Part shown: positions 8,870 to 18,423 of the stretch, piece after piece
How positions within the stretch are numbered: position 1 is the first letter of the stretch
Layout: the number at the start of each line of letters is the position of its first letter
Assembly: GCF_013347965.1 (NCBI RefSeq)
Contig: NZ_CP048810.1
Location: 4,773,501-4,837,500 of the forward strand
Direction: 5' to 3'
From: Pseudomonas bijieensis
GTDB lineage: Bacteria; Pseudomonadota; Gammaproteobacteria; Pseudomonadales; Pseudomonadaceae
DNA: 64,000 nucleotides
The notes under the pieces: generated by a model
What the model saw: the letters and a program-made list of their open reading frames with translations, nothing else
The model's database searches: none
Told to the model about the DNA's origin: nothing
Position numbers and translations under genes: made by a program

Positions 8870-9610
8870 TCAAGCCGGCTCACCGGGTTTCGGCGTGCGG
8901 GCCAGGCAGTACACATCGACCCGCGCAGCGCCGGCATCGCGCAACAGGGCCGCCAGTGCTTGGGCAGTGGCACCGGTGGTGAGCACATCGTCGACCAACG
9001 CCAGGTGACGGTTGCGCAACGCGGCCTCGGGCGCCAGGGCAAAGGCCTGGCGCAGGTTTCGCCGTCGTGCCTTGGCGTCGAGGGCCTGTTGGGCGGGGGT
9101 GTCCTGGGTGCGTCGCAGCAGGTTTTCTTGGCAAGGGATCGCCAACGGTCCACTGAGCCAGCGGGCCAGTAGCGCCGCCTGATTGAAACCGCGCTGGCGC
9201 AAGCGCCGGGTCGCCATTGGCACCGGTACCAGTGCGTCGGGCCGTTCCAGGCCTTCGTCGAAATGATGCTGCAGCGATTGGGCCAGCAGTTCGCCCAGTA
9301 GCCGGCCCAGGGGCCACTTCGCCTGATGCTTGAAACGGGTGATCAGGCTGTCCACCGGGAAGTCGTAGGCCCAGGGGGCCAGGACCCGCTCGAAGGCCGG
9401 CGGTTGCGAGGCACATTGTCCGCAACGCAGTCCGGCCATGGGCAGCGGCAATGCGCAGACGCGGCATTGATCGCCAAGCCAGGGCAGTTCGCTTTCACAC
9501 GGTGTGCAGATAGGCTGTGGTGTGTCGGTGCTTTCGCCGCACAATAAGCAGAATTGTTTGTTTTTTAACCAGATGTAAACCGGTCCGTTGTAACGTGGTT
9601 GACAGCGCAT
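8870..9610 (-). CDS. comF: ComF-family phosphoribosyltransferase
   Basis: 246 residues. The N-terminus has four Cys pairs (CLLC, CTPC, CRVC, CGQC) that should bind zinc. The C-terminus is a type I phosphoribosyltransferase fold with the PRPP loop [14 protein letters not shown]. Homologues include ComFC/GntX, implicated in natural transformation and DNA uptake; the exact reaction is not settled. The gene diverges from bioB. Its ATG (9608-9610) lies just beyond the BirA-like operator, whose right half-site falls inside the first codons, so biotin status could affect comF expression. That link is inference. Confidence 0.88.
   Translation of the reverse strand: MRCQPRYNGPVYIWLKNKQFCLLCGESTDTPQPICTPCESELPWLGDQCRVCALPLPMAGLRCGQCASQPPAFERVLAPWAYDFPVDSLITRFKHQAKWPLGRLLGELLAQSLQHHFDEGLERPDALVPVPMATRRLRQRGFNQAALLARWLSGPLAIPCQENLLRRTQDTPAQQALDAKARRRNLRQAFALAPEAALRNRHLALVDDVLTTGATAQALAALLRDAGAARVDVYCLARTPKPGEPA
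9573..9604. promoter_or_regulatory. BirA (biotin repressor) operator
   Basis: ATGTAAACC, 15 bases, then GGTTGACA. This matches the enterobacterial BirA operator (TGTAAACC-N15/16-GGTTTACA) with one mismatch in the right half. The right half-site contains TTGACA (9599-9604), a perfect -35 hexamer pointing toward bioB, with an A+T-rich -10 region (TAAATAT) near 9621. Repressor binding would therefore block bioB transcription. The element also overlaps the comF start region on the opposite strand. Confidence 0.8.
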
Positions 9611-9700
9611 GACTCTTCCTTAAATATGCCGAACATCCGTGTCGCGCCTGTGGGTATTCCATCCCCCAGGCGCCAGCCAAGCATAATCAAGGAAATGCCC

Positions 9701-10756
9701 ATGAGCGCCAGCACCACTGCCAACCTGCGTCATGACTGGTCTTTGGCCGAAGTCAAAGCACTCTTCGTCCAGCCATTCAATGACCTGCTGTTCCAGGCGC
9801 AGACCGTGCACCGCGCGCACTTCGACGCCAACCGCGTCCAGGTTTCCACGCTGCTGTCGATCAAGACCGGCGCTTGCCCGGAAGATTGCAAATATTGTCC
9901 GCAGTCCGGTCACTACAACACCGGGCTGGATAAAGAGAAATTGCTGGAAGTGCAGAAGGTCCTCGAAGAGGCCGCGCGTGCCAAGGCCATCGGTTCGACC
10001 CGTTTCTGCATGGGCGCGGCCTGGAAGCATCCGTCGGCCAAGGACATGCCGTATGTGCTGGAGATGGTCAAAGGCGTGAAGGCCATGGGCCTGGAAACCT
10101 GCATGACCCTCGGCCGCCTCGACCAGGACCAGACCCAAGCGCTGGCCCAGGCCGGCCTGGACTACTACAACCACAACCTCGACACATCGCCGGAGTTCTA
10201 CGGCAGCATCATCACCACCCGCACCTACAGCGAGCGCCTGCAAACCCTGGCCTATGTGCGTGATTCGGGGATGAAGATCTGCTCCGGCGGCATCCTCGGC
10301 ATGGGCGAGTCCCTGGACGACCGCGCCAACCTGCTGATCCAACTGGCGAACCTGCCGGAGCACCCGGAATCGGTGCCGATCAACATGCTGGTCAAAGTCG
10401 CCGGTACGCCACTGGAGAATGCCGAGGATGTCGATCCGTTCGATTTCATCCGCATGCTCGCCGTGGCGCGGATCATGATGCCCCAATCCCATGTACGCCT
10501 GTCCGCTGGCCGTGAAGCGATGAACGAGCAGATGCAGGCCTTGGCGTTCCTGGCCGGTGCGAACTCGATTTTCTACGGTGACAAGCTGCTGACCACCGCC
10601 AACCCGCAAGCCGACAAGGACATGCAGTTGTTCGCCCGCCTGGGTATCCAGCCCGAAGCCCGGGAAGAACATGCCGATGAAGTGCACCAGGCGGCGATTG
10701 AGCAGGCGCTGGTGGAGCAGAAGAGTAGCGAGCAGTTCTACAACGCCGCTGTTTGA
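9701..10756 (+). CDS. bioB: Biotin synthase
   Basis: A radical-SAM enzyme that inserts sulfur into dethiobiotin, the last step of biotin synthesis. 351 residues. The radical-SAM cysteines are in [14 protein letters not shown] (CxxxCxxC), and [13 protein letters not shown] is a typical substrate-site block. I chose the second of two close ATGs (9701, [13 protein letters not shown]) because AAGGA lies seven bases upstream of it and almost touches the other (9695). It is the first gene of the biotin operon, controlled by the upstream BirA operator. A REP pair separates it from bioF. Confidence 0.97.
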   Translation: MSASTTANLRHDWSLAEVKALFVQPFNDLLFQAQTVHRAHFDANRVQVSTLLSIKTGACPEDCKYCPQSGHYNTGLDKEKLLEVQKVLEEAARAKAIGSTRFCMGAAWKHPSAKDMPYVLEMVKGVKAMGLETCMTLGRLDQDQTQALAQAGLDYYNHNLDTSPEFYGSIITTRTYSERLQTLAYVRDSGMKICSGGILGMGESLDDRANLLIQLANLPEHPESVPINMLVKVAGTPLENAEDVDPFDFIRMLAVARIMMPQSHVRLSAGREAMNEQMQALAFLAGANSIFYGDKLLTTANPQADKDMQLFARLGIQPEAREEHADEVHQAAIEQALVEQKSSEQFYNAAV

Positions 10757-10790
10757 TTGCTCACCGATTCCCTGATTGGAATGCAAGAAA

Positions 10791-10882
10791 CTGTGGGAGC
10801 GAGCCTGCTCGCGATGGCGATGGAACCTTCAACATTTGTGTCGACTGGTACACCGCTATCGCGAGCAGGCTCGCTCCCACAA
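10791..10882. repeat. REP inverted pair inside the biotin operon
   Basis: Arms ctgtgggagcgagcctgctc and atcgcgagcaggctcgctcc enclose about 43 bases between bioB and bioF. An intra-operon REP hairpin may stabilise the upstream bioB message or reduce read-through. The spacing to the bioF ATG is 35 bases. Confidence 0.85.
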
Positions 10883-10917
10883 GGTTTTTGGCCAGTCTTT
10901 AAATAGTTGAGGCCTGC

Positions 10918-12096
10918 ATGCCCTTCGATCTCGCCGCACGCCTGGCTGCCCGTCGTGCCGAAAACCTCTATCGCCAGCGCCCGTTGCTCGAAAGCCCGCA
11001 GGGCCCGGAAGTGGTGGTGGACGGCCAGCCGTTGCTGGCTTTCTGCAATAACGATTACCTGGGCCTGGCCAATCACCCGCAGGTGATCGAAGCTTGGCGC
11101 GCCGGGGCGGCTCGGTGGGGCGTCGGTGGCGGTGCTTCCCATCTGGTGATTGGCCACAGCGGCCCACATCACGCCTTGGAAGAAGCCTTGGCCGACTTGA
11201 CCGGCCGCCCACGGGCGCTGCTATTCACCACCGGCTACATGGCCAACCTCGGCGCGGTCACCGCGCTGGTGGGGCAGGGCGATACCGTGCTGGAAGACCG
11301 CCTCAACCATGCTTCGTTGCTCGACGCCGGGCTGTTGTCTGGTGCGCGCTTCAATCGTTACCTGCACAACGATGCCCAAAGCCTGGCCAATCGCCTGGAG
11401 AAAGCCACTGGCAATACCCTGGTGGTCACCGATGGCGTATTCAGCATGGACGGCGACATCGCCGACCTGCCGGCACTGGCCCGTGCGGCCAAGGCCAAGG
11501 GCGCCTGGCTGATGGTCGACGATGCCCACGGTTTTGGCCCGCTGGGTGCCAATGGTGGCGGTATCGTCGAGCATTTTGGCTTGAGCCAGGATGACGTGCC
11601 GGTGCTGGTTGGCACCTTGGGCAAGGCCTTCGGCACCGCCGGCGCTTTTGTGGCCGGCAGTGAGGAACTGATCGAGAGCCTGATCCAGTTCGCGCGTCCC
11701 TATATCTACACCACCAGCCAACCGCCGGCCCTGGCCTGTGCCACGCTCAAGAGCCTCGAACTGCTGCGCAGCGAGCATTGGCGGCGTGAACATTTGCAGG
11801 TGCTGATCCGCCAGTTCCGTCACGGCGCCGAACAGATCGGCCTGCAATTGATGGACAGCTTCACGCCGATCCAGCCGATCCTGATCGGTGATGCGGGGCG
11901 GGCGATGCGTTTGTCGCAGATGCTGCGTGAGCGCGGGCTGATGGTCACGGCGATCCGTCCGCCCACCGTACCGGCCGGCAGCGCCCGTTTGCGCGTGACC
12001 CTGACCGCCGCCCACAGCGAAGCCCAGGTGCAGCTATTGCTGAATGCACTGGCCGAGTGTTTTGCCCAACTGGGACCGGAGCCAAGCCATGCGTGA
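10918..12096 (+). CDS. bioF: 8-amino-7-oxononanoate synthase
   Basis: A PLP-dependent enzyme of the alpha-oxoamine synthase family. It condenses pimeloyl-ACP with alanine to KAPA. 392 residues. Visible landmarks are [44 protein letters not shown] (Asp and His of the cofactor site) and [12 protein letters not shown], whose Lys forms the Schiff base. It follows bioB across a REP pair and overlaps bioH by eight bases, which indicates translational coupling. Confidence 0.97.
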   Translation: MPFDLAARLAARRAENLYRQRPLLESPQGPEVVVDGQPLLAFCNNDYLGLANHPQVIEAWRAGAARWGVGGGASHLVIGHSGPHHALEEALADLTGRPRALLFTTGYMANLGAVTALVGQGDTVLEDRLNHASLLDAGLLSGARFNRYLHNDAQSLANRLEKATGNTLVVTDGVFSMDGDIADLPALARAAKAKGAWLMVDDAHGFGPLGANGGGIVEHFGLSQDDVPVLVGTLGKAFGTAGAFVAGSEELIESLIQFARPYIYTTSQPPALACATLKSLELLRSEHWRREHLQVLIRQFRHGAEQIGLQLMDSFTPIQPILIGDAGRAMRLSQMLRERGLMVTAIRPPTVPAGSARLRVTLTAAHSEAQVQLLLNALAECFAQLGPEPSHA

Positions 12097-12820
12097 TCGA
12101 CTGATACTGCTGCCCGGTTGGGGCTTGGGTATTTCGCCGCTTGAGCCATTGGCGGCGGCGCTGCAAGGTCTCGACGAACATCTGCGGGTGGAAATCGAGC
12201 CGTTGCCGGCACTGACATCGAGCGACCTCGATGAATGGCTCGAGGAGTTGGACGCCGCCGTGCCCCAGGATGTCTGGCTGGGCGGTTGGTCCCTGGGGGG
12301 CATGCTGGCTTCGGCGCTGGCGGCGCGGCGCGGTGAGCGCTGCTGCGGCTTGCTGACCTTGGCGAGCAATCCCTCGTTCGTCGCCCATGCGCAATGGCCG
12401 AGTGCAATGGCCGCTGAAACCTTCGATGGCTTTCTCGCCGGGTGTGCCGCCGATCCACGCCAGACCCTCAAGCGTTTCAGTTTGCTATGCGCCCAGGGCT
12501 GCAGTGATCCGCGTGGATTGTCGCGATTGCTATTGGCCGGTGCACCGAGTACTTCGCCCGAGGTATTGATGGCCGGGCTCGAACTGCTGGTGCAACTGGA
12601 CACCCGTCAGGCATTGCAAAGCTTTCGCGGTCCGCAACTGCATCTGTTTGCCGGGCTCGATGCCCTGGTACCGGCTGAAGCCGCGAGTGAATTGTTGGTC
12701 TTGCTGCCGGATGTCGAAATCGGTCTGATCGAACAGGCCGGTCACGGATTTCTTCTGGATGACCCCCACGGTGTGGCGGGGGCGATCCAGGCTTTTTTGC
12801 ATGAGTCCGGTGATGACTGA
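12089..12820 (+). CDS. bioH: Pimeloyl-ACP methyl ester esterase
   Basis: An alpha/beta hydrolase that removes the methyl group from pimeloyl-ACP methyl ester and ends fatty-acid-type elongation. 243 residues. The nucleophile elbow is GWSLGG; the acid lies in FAGLDALVP and the catalytic His in [11 protein letters not shown]. The start is [12 protein letters not shown], which overlaps the bioF stop. The next gene, bioC, begins inside its last codons. The bioBFHCD order is the usual Pseudomonas arrangement. Confidence 0.95.
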   Translation: MRDRLILLPGWGLGISPLEPLAAALQGLDEHLRVEIEPLPALTSSDLDEWLEELDAAVPQDVWLGGWSLGGMLASALAARRGERCCGLLTLASNPSFVAHAQWPSAMAAETFDGFLAGCAADPRQTLKRFSLLCAQGCSDPRGLSRLLLAGAPSTSPEVLMAGLELLVQLDTRQALQSFRGPQLHLFAGLDALVPAEAASELLVLLPDVEIGLIEQAGHGFLLDDPHGVAGAIQAFLHESGDD

Positions 12821-13625
12821 TTTGTCTCTTCCCAAATTACCCGGTGCCTTGCCCGACAAGCGCCAGGTGGCGGCTTCGTTTTCCCGGGCTGCAGCCAGTT
12901 ATGACAGCGTGGCCGAGTTGCAGCGCGACGTGGGCCAACAGTTGCTCGGGCGCTTGCCGTCTTCGTTTATCCCACAACGTTGGCTGGACTTGGGTTGCGG
13001 CACCGGTTATTTCACCCGGGCCCTCGGCGCGCGTTTCGGCGAGACGACCGGCCTGGCACTGGATATCGCCGAAGGCATGCTCAACCATGCTCGTCCCCAG
13101 GGCGGAGCTGCGCATTTTGTCGCCGGCGACGCGGAGCGACTGCCCTTGCAGGCGTCGAGTTGCGATTTGGTGTTCTCCAGCCTGGCGGTGCAGTGGTGCG
13201 CGGATTTTGCCTCGGTGCTGAGTGAGGCTCATCGTGTATTGAAACCGGGTGGGGTTTTTGCCTTTACCAGCCTTTGTGTGGGCACTTTGTACGAATTGCG
13301 CGACAGTTGGCGTCAGGTGGATGGCCTGGTACACGTCAACCGTTTCCGCGCATTCGAGACGTATCGACAGTTGTGCGCGGCCAGCGGGCTGCATGTTCTC
13401 AGTCTTGAAAATTGTCCCCATGTGTTGCATTACTCCGATGTGCGCAGCCTGACCCACGAGCTGAAAGCCTTGGGCGCCCACAATCTGAACCCTGGCCGGC
13501 CCGGTGGGTTGACGGGCAGGGCGAGGATCCTGGCGTTGGTTGAAGCCTACGAACAGTTTCGACAGGCGCAGGGGTTGCCCGCGACCTATCAGGTGGTCTA
13601 CGCCGTCTTGGAGAAACCGCTATGA
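12813..13625 (+). CDS. bioC: Malonyl-ACP O-methyltransferase
   Basis: A SAM-dependent methyltransferase that caps malonyl-ACP to start pimelate synthesis. 270 residues. Motif I is [15 protein letters not shown]; motif II is [10 protein letters not shown], followed by ARPQGG and the post-core [14 protein letters not shown] segment. The ATG at 12813 ([11 protein letters not shown]) overlaps the bioH stop; the ATG at 12801 would add four residues. Its stop overlaps bioD by four bases. Confidence 0.95.
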   Translation: MTDLSLPKLPGALPDKRQVAASFSRAAASYDSVAELQRDVGQQLLGRLPSSFIPQRWLDLGCGTGYFTRALGARFGETTGLALDIAEGMLNHARPQGGAAHFVAGDAERLPLQASSCDLVFSSLAVQWCADFASVLSEAHRVLKPGGVFAFTSLCVGTLYELRDSWRQVDGLVHVNRFRAFETYRQLCAASGLHVLSLENCPHVLHYSDVRSLTHELKALGAHNLNPGRPGGLTGRARILALVEAYEQFRQAQGLPATYQVVYAVLEKPL

Positions 13626-14302
13626 GCCAGGCCTATTTCATTACCGGCACCGACACCGATGTAGGCAAGACCACCGTCGCGGCAGGCCTGCTGCATGCTG
13701 CGCGGCAGGCTGGCATGAGTACCGCCGCTGGCAAACCCGTGGCCTCCGGTTGCGAGGTGACACCCAAGGGCCTGCGCAATGCCGATGCCTTGGCCTTGCT
13801 AGCCGAATGCTCGATACCGTTGACTTATGCACAGGTCAATCCGGTGGCGTTCGAACCGGCAATAGCGCCGCACTTGGCTGCCCGGGAGGCGGGCGTTGCG
13901 TTGACGGTGCAGTCGTTGCTAGGCCCGATGCGCGAAGTGCTGGCGCTGGGCGCCGATTTCACCTTGATCGAAGGTGCGGGCGGTTGGCGAGTGCCGCTGG
14001 CCGGCCAGGACAATCTTTCCGACCTGGCGATAGCGCTGGGCTTGCCGGTGATTCTGGTGGTGGGCGTGCGCCTGGGCTGCATCAGCCATGCGTTGTTGAC
14101 CGCCGAGGCGATCGCCCGTGATGGCTTGCAGCTTGCTGGTTGGGTCGCGAACATCATCGACCCGGCCACCTCGCGCCTGGAAGAAAACCTGGCAACCTTG
14201 GCCGAGCGACTTCCGGCGCCTTGCCTGGGCCGGGTGGCACGAATCCAAGGCGTGACGGCCGAAGCCGTGGCCGAACACCTTCAATTGGACCTGCTGGACT
14301 GA
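13622..14302 (+). CDS. bioD: Dethiobiotin synthetase
   Basis: ATP-dependent carboxylation and ring closure of 7,8-diaminopelargonic acid to dethiobiotin. 226 residues. The P-loop [18 protein letters not shown] is at residues 6-23, and the substrate-loop block [12 protein letters not shown] is near the middle. The ATG overlaps the bioC stop (ATGA). It is the last biotin gene; bioA, needed for the preceding step, is not in this window. Confidence 0.96.
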   Translation: MSQAYFITGTDTDVGKTTVAAGLLHAARQAGMSTAAGKPVASGCEVTPKGLRNADALALLAECSIPLTYAQVNPVAFEPAIAPHLAAREAGVALTVQSLLGPMREVLALGADFTLIEGAGGWRVPLAGQDNLSDLAIALGLPVILVVGVRLGCISHALLTAEAIARDGLQLAGWVANIIDPATSRLEENLATLAERLPAPCLGRVARIQGVTAEAVAEHLQLDLLD

Positions 14303-14421
14303 AACCACGCCAAGGTTTTGCCTATGACGCGGCACTGTGCCATTAGTGTTTTTGTCGGGCCTTTTCCGCAGGCTTCTGGTTCAATGGCCACTGTCGACCC
14401 TTCAAGAAGACGAGCTCTGCC

Positions 14422-14718
14422 ATGGAAATCTCAGGAAACACCGCGTTCTATGCCGGTCTGAGTACGATTCAGACAGGGCAGAACCGTGTCGATCAGGCGG
14501 CCGGCCAGATTGCCAACACCACGATCGAGCGCTCGGTCACCAGTCAGTCGTCCGAAGTGCAGGTTGATCGCCTGCGTTCGGTGGATCGCAGCCAACAGTC
14601 GGACCAGGCCGCAAACGTGGTCGAACTGTCCCAAGGCAAGTTCCAGGTGCAACTGGGTGTGAGCGTGGCCAAGGCATCCGACGAAATGCTCGGTACGTTG
14701 ATCGATACCTTCGCCTGA
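14422..14718 (+). CDS. Small protein resembling the termini of flagellar rod/hook proteins
   Basis: 98 residues. The N-terminus (NTAFYAGLSTIQTGQNRVDQ, then AAGQIANTTIE) resembles the conserved amphipathic opening of FlgB/FlgC/FlgG/FlgE proteins (aSGlsAaqtrldviAnNiAN). The C-terminal segment FQVQLGVSVAKASDEMLGTL, followed by IDTFA, resembles their closing helix. The central domain of a rod protein is absent. There is no signal peptide or membrane segment. The gene follows bioD after 119 bases and has its own terminator. The location corresponds to a conserved hypothetical gene after bioD in other pseudomonads. Function unknown; the rod resemblance is my own reading. Confidence 0.75.
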   Translation: MEISGNTAFYAGLSTIQTGQNRVDQAAGQIANTTIERSVTSQSSEVQVDRLRSVDRSQQSDQAANVVELSQGKFQVQLGVSVAKASDEMLGTLIDTFA

Positions 14719-14740
14719 TCCTGTTCTTCAGATTTACGAA

Positions 14741-14768
14741 AACGCCGCGATTATTCGCGGCGTTCTTG
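14741..14768 (+). terminator. Rho-independent terminator after the 98-residue gene
   Basis: A perfect 9-bp stem aacgccgcg / cgcggcgtt with an ATTATT loop, followed by CTTGT. It closes the unit that begins with the biotin genes or with the small gene itself. Confidence 0.75.
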
Positions 14769-14888
14769 TCTCTAACGTCTTATTGCTCAACTAATATTTC
14801 CTACGCACACCGCGAGTTCTTCAGTGCGATGGATTCTCCGTGTCCGACATTTTTCCCATGCTGATGACGAATGGCAAAAGATCGGCGC

Positions 14889-14917
14889 TTGACAAGATTT
14901 GGGCGTAAACGTATGTT
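14889..14917 (+). promoter_or_regulatory. Sigma-70 promoter of the first fadE gene
   Basis: A perfect -35 TTGACA (14889-14894), a 17-base spacer and a good -10 TATGTT (14912-14917). The predicted start site near 14924 falls inside the PsrA-like palindrome at 14919-14932, leaving a leader of about 70 bases before the ATG at 14994. Confidence 0.7.
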
Positions 14918-14918
14918 T

Positions 14919-14932
14919 CAAACAACTGTTTG
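14919..14932. promoter_or_regulatory. PsrA-like operator
   Basis: CAAACAACTGTTTG exactly fits the published PsrA motif (G/C)AAAC-N2-4-GTTT(G/C). It sits directly downstream of the -10 hexamer, a position suited to repression. PsrA represses beta-oxidation genes and is released by long-chain acyl ligands. That matches the acyl-CoA dehydrogenase gene that follows. Confidence 0.7.
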
Positions 14933-14993
14933 ACCGCTACAACAAATCCACGCGGTCGTTCATTCCCGGTTACATCAGCAGAGGTTTATCGCT

Positions 14994-16799
14994 ATGCCTG
15001 ACTACAAGGCCCCCTTGCGTGATATTCGCTTCGTTCGTGACGAACTGCTTGGCTACGAAGCGCATTATCAGAGCCTTCCGGCTTGCCAGGATGCAACTCC
15101 GGACATGGTTGACGCCATTCTCGAAGAAGGCGCCAAGTTTTGTGAGCAGGTATTAGCTCCGCTGAACCGCGTGGGCGACATCGAAGGCTGTACCTGGAGC
15201 GAGTCCGGCGTGAAGACCCCGACCGGTTTCAAGGAAGCCTACAAGCAATTCGTCGAAGGCGGCTGGCCAAGCCTGGCCCACGACGTCGAGCACGGCGGGC
15301 AAGGCCTGCCGGAGTCTCTGGGCCTGGCGGTCAGCGAAATGGTCGGCGAAGCCAACTGGTCCTGGGGCATGTACCCAGGCCTGTCCCATGGCGCGATGAA
15401 CACCATTTCCGAACACGGCACGCCTGAGCAGCAAGAGGCTTACCTGACCAAGCTGGTTTCCGGCGAATGGACCGGCACCATGTGCCTGACCGAACCGCAC
15501 TGCGGCACCGACCTGGGCATGCTGCGCACCAAGGCCGAGCCTCAGGCCGATGGTTCCTACAAGGTCAGTGGCACCAAGATCTTCATTTCGGCCGGTGAAC
15601 ACGACATGGCCGACAACATCGTCCACATCGTGTTGGCTCGCCTGCCGGACGCTCCCGCCGGCACCAAGGGCATTTCGCTGTTCATCGTTCCCAAATTCCT
15701 GCCTAACGCCGATGGCTCCATCGGTCAGCGCAACGCAGTGAGCTGTGGTTCCCTGGAACACAAGATGGGCATCCACGGCAACGCCACTTGCGTGATGAAC
15801 TTCGACGCGGCCACCGGTTACCTGATCGGCCCGGCGAACAAAGGCCTGAACTGCATGTTCACCTTCATGAACACCGCACGCCTGGGCACCGCGCTGCAAG
15901 GCCTGGCCCACGCCGAAATCGGTTTCCAGGGCGGCCTGAAATATGCCCGCGATCGTCTGCAAATGCGCTCCCTGACTGGCCCGAAAGCACCGGAAAAGGC
16001 TGCCGACCCGATCATCGTGCACCCTGATGTGCGTCGCATGCTGCTGACCATGAAGGCTTTCGCCGAAGGTAATCGGGCGATGGTCTACTTCACCGCCAAG
16101 CAGGTCGACATCGTCAAGTACGGCGTAGATGAAGAAGAGAAGAAAAAAGCCGATGCGCTGCTGGCGTTCATGACGCCGATCGCCAAGGCCTTCATGACTG
16201 AAGTCGGCTTCGAATCGGCCAACCATGGCGTGCAGATCTACGGCGGCCACGGCTTCATCGCTGAGTGGGGCATGGAGCAGAACGTTCGCGACAGCCGTAT
16301 CTCGATGCTGTACGAAGGCACCACCGGCATCCAGGCCCTCGACCTGCTGGGCCGTAAAGTGCTGATGACCCAGGGCGAGGCACTCAAGGGCTTCACCAAG
16401 ATCGTCCACAAGTTCTGCCAGAGCAACGAAGGCAACGAAGCGGTCAAGGAGTTCGTAGAACCCCTGGCTGCGCTGAACAAGGAATGGGGCGAGCTGACCA
16501 TGAAGGTCGGCATGGCGGCCATGAAGGATCGCGAGGAAGTCGGTGCGGCATCGGTGGACTACCTGATGTACTCCGGTTACGCCTGCCTGGCCTATTTCTG
16601 GGCCGACATGGCACGCCTGGCTGCGGAGAAACTCGCCGCCGGTACTACCGAAGAAGCCTTCTACACCGCCAAGCTGCAGACCGCGCGCTTCTACTTCCAG
16701 CGTATCCTGCCGCGCACCCGTACCCACGTGGCAGCCATGCTGTCGGGCGCCAACAACCTGATGGACATGAAAGAAGAGGACTTCGCGTTGGGCTACTAA
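14994..16799 (+). CDS. FadE-type acyl-CoA dehydrogenase, paralogue 1
   Basis: A flavoprotein that introduces the trans-2 double bond into acyl-CoA, the first step of beta-oxidation. 601 residues, the long form with a C-terminal extension domain. FAD and substrate signatures include [13 protein letters not shown] and [15 protein letters not shown]; the catalytic base is Glu441 in [14 protein letters not shown]. The shared opening [13 protein letters not shown] links it to the two paralogues at 18424 and 20424. The set corresponds to the PA0506-PA0508 region of P. aeruginosa. It has its own sigma-70 promoter with an overlapping PsrA-like site and ends in a strong terminator. Chain-length preference cannot be read from the sequence. 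Confidence 0.93.
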   Translation: MPDYKAPLRDIRFVRDELLGYEAHYQSLPACQDATPDMVDAILEEGAKFCEQVLAPLNRVGDIEGCTWSESGVKTPTGFKEAYKQFVEGGWPSLAHDVEHGGQGLPESLGLAVSEMVGEANWSWGMYPGLSHGAMNTISEHGTPEQQEAYLTKLVSGEWTGTMCLTEPHCGTDLGMLRTKAEPQADGSYKVSGTKIFISAGEHDMADNIVHIVLARLPDAPAGTKGISLFIVPKFLPNADGSIGQRNAVSCGSLEHKMGIHGNATCVMNFDAATGYLIGPANKGLNCMFTFMNTARLGTALQGLAHAEIGFQGGLKYARDRLQMRSLTGPKAPEKAADPIIVHPDVRRMLLTMKAFAEGNRAMVYFTAKQVDIVKYGVDEEEKKKADALLAFMTPIAKAFMTEVGFESANHGVQIYGGHGFIAEWGMEQNVRDSRISMLYEGTTGIQALDLLGRKVLMTQGEALKGFTKIVHKFCQSNEGNEAVKEFVEPLAALNKEWGELTMKVGMAAMKDREEVGAASVDYLMYSGYACLAYFWADMARLAAEKLAAGTTEEAFYTAKLQTARFYFQRILPRTRTHVAAMLSGANNLMDMKEEDFALGY

Positions 16800-16817
16800 G
16801 CCTCACGCGGTTCTTCC

Positions 16818-16852
16818 AAAAGCCGCTGCTTCTTCGGGAGCAGCGGCTTTTT
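16818..16852 (+). terminator. Terminator of fadE paralogue 1
   Basis: A perfect 10-bp stem agccgctgct / agcagcggct with an eight-base loop, flanked by AAA before and TTTTT after. It separates the first acyl-CoA dehydrogenase from the GGDEF gene. Confidence 0.85.
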
Positions 16853-16955
16853 CATGTTCGCCTAAATCTCCCTGTGGGATCTTGAGATATTTCGAAAAAC
16901 ATTCATCAAACAGCACCTAAGAAAACATTCCCTCCTGCCGTTACAGGGGTGGCAG

Positions 16956-16971
16956 TGTGACATCTGTCACA
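16956..16971. promoter_or_regulatory. Perfect CRP/Vfr consensus site
   Basis: TGTGACATCTGTCACA matches the consensus TGTGA-N6-TCACA in all ten defined positions, and the arms are symmetric for seven bases. It lies 35 bases upstream of the GGDEF gene ATG. CRP-family proteins in Pseudomonas include Vfr. No clear -10 was picked out downstream, so activation or repression cannot be decided. Confidence 0.65.
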
Positions 16972-17005
16972 TCCAGCGTGCCTTACTGCTCCAGTTGCAG
17001 GCACA

Positions 17006-18331
17006 ATGCCATCTTTGCTCAGCCGGGTCGGAGCTTTACCCTTGCCGCGTTCTTCCGCTGTACGTCTAAGCCATTTCCTACCATCGTTACTGCTTTTGCT
17101 GGCGGGACTTGCGGCTGCCTACGTCAAGGATCTCAACGTTTTCTTCACCTCGTTGTTCAACGTTCTTCCGACGCTGGTGTTATTGCTGGGCGGGGCGTAC
17201 TGCGCCGTCTACCGACGTCAACGTGAACTGTTTCTGATGGTCACGGTATACATCGCTTATTTCCTCCTGGATACCCAGACCGACTTCTACCGCGATAACG
17301 GCAAGGTGCGCGAAGACGCCGCTGTGGTATTCCATCTTGTCTGCCTGTTGTTGCCACTGTTGTTCGGGTTGTTCGCGGCGTGGCAGGAGCGCACTCATCT
17401 GTTCCAGGACATGGTGGCGCGGTTCGCGGTGTTGCTGGTCTTTGGCAGCGTGGCATTGGCCCTGGAGCAGAGTTTTCCCCAGGCCTTGCTGTTGTGGCTT
17501 TCGGAGATCCGCTGGCCCGCGTTGCACGGCGCCTGGATGAGCCTGATCCAATTGTCCTACCCAATGTTCGCCGCCGTGTTCCTGCTGTTGGCCTGGCAAT
17601 ACTGGCGCAACCCCCGGCCATTGCATGCCGCGCAATTGGTGGGGTTGCTCGGGTTGTTCTGGATGTTGCCGAAAACTTTCATCCTGCCGTTCACCCTGAA
17701 CATCATGTGCAGCCAGGTGATGTTGATGATCGCCGCTGCGGTCGCTCACGAGGCCTACCAAATGGCCTTCCGTGACGAGCTCACCGGCCTGCCGGGGCGT
17801 CGGGCGCTGAACGAGCGCATGCAGCGCCTGGGGCGCAACTATGTGTTGGCGATGAGTGACGTAGACCACTTCAAGAAATTCAACGACACCCATGGTCACG
17901 ATGTGGGTGACCAGGTGCTGCGCCTGGTCGCCAGCAAACTGTCGAAGATCGGCGGTGGCGGCAGGGCGTATCGCTATGGCGGGGAGGAATTTGCCCTGGT
18001 GTTCGCGGGCAAGACCATCGACGAGTGCATGCCCCATCTGGAAGTCATCCGCCAGTCCATCGAGACGTACGCCATCCAGCTGCGCAATCCCGACAGCCGT
18101 CCCCAGGACGATCAACAAGGCCGTCAGCGTCGCTCTGGCGCCGGTGCGTCCAGCGTATCGGTGACCGTCAGCATCGGCGTGGCCGAACGCGTTGAACAAC
18201 GTACACCCGAAGAAGTGCTCAAGTCCGCCGACCAGGCGCTCTATAACGCCAAGGGCGCGGGGCGTAACTGTGTGATCGCCTTCGGGCAGAACCGCCGTGG
18301 CGCGGTGCGCATGGACGCCGCCGCGGGTTGA
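17006..18331 (+). CDS. Membrane-bound diguanylate cyclase (GGDEF)
   Basis: 441 residues. About seven hydrophobic helices (residues ~20-245, e.g. FLPSLLLLLAGLAAAYV) are followed by a GGDEF domain from ~255. The active-site motif YRYGGEEFALVF (GGEEF at 325-329) is intact, as are DELTGLPGRRAL and SDVDHFKKFND with its metal-binding Asp residues. The RxxD inhibitory site expected just before the motif is missing (IGGGGRAYRY), so product inhibition may be weak. It should make cyclic di-GMP at the inner membrane in response to an unknown signal. It sits between two acyl-CoA dehydrogenase paralogues. The ATG has only a weak ribosome-binding site, and the start is not certain. Confidence 0.88.
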   Translation: MPSLLSRVGALPLPRSSAVRLSHFLPSLLLLLAGLAAAYVKDLNVFFTSLFNVLPTLVLLLGGAYCAVYRRQRELFLMVTVYIAYFLLDTQTDFYRDNGKVREDAAVVFHLVCLLLPLLFGLFAAWQERTHLFQDMVARFAVLLVFGSVALALEQSFPQALLLWLSEIRWPALHGAWMSLIQLSYPMFAAVFLLLAWQYWRNPRPLHAAQLVGLLGLFWMLPKTFILPFTLNIMCSQVMLMIAAAVAHEAYQMAFRDELTGLPGRRALNERMQRLGRNYVLAMSDVDHFKKFNDTHGHDVGDQVLRLVASKLSKIGGGGRAYRYGGEEFALVFAGKTIDECMPHLEVIRQSIETYAIQLRNPDSRPQDDQQGRQRRSGAGASSVSVTVSIGVAERVEQRTPEEVLKSADQALYNAKGAGRNCVIAFGQNRRGAVRMDAAAG

Positions 18332-18423
18332 GTGATGACGGCGCATTCAGCGTCTGGACTGTGATTGTGGGCTTGGGTGGCCGGCAGTAGGTTGGAAACG
18401 ATCTGCTACCGGAGAAAACCACC

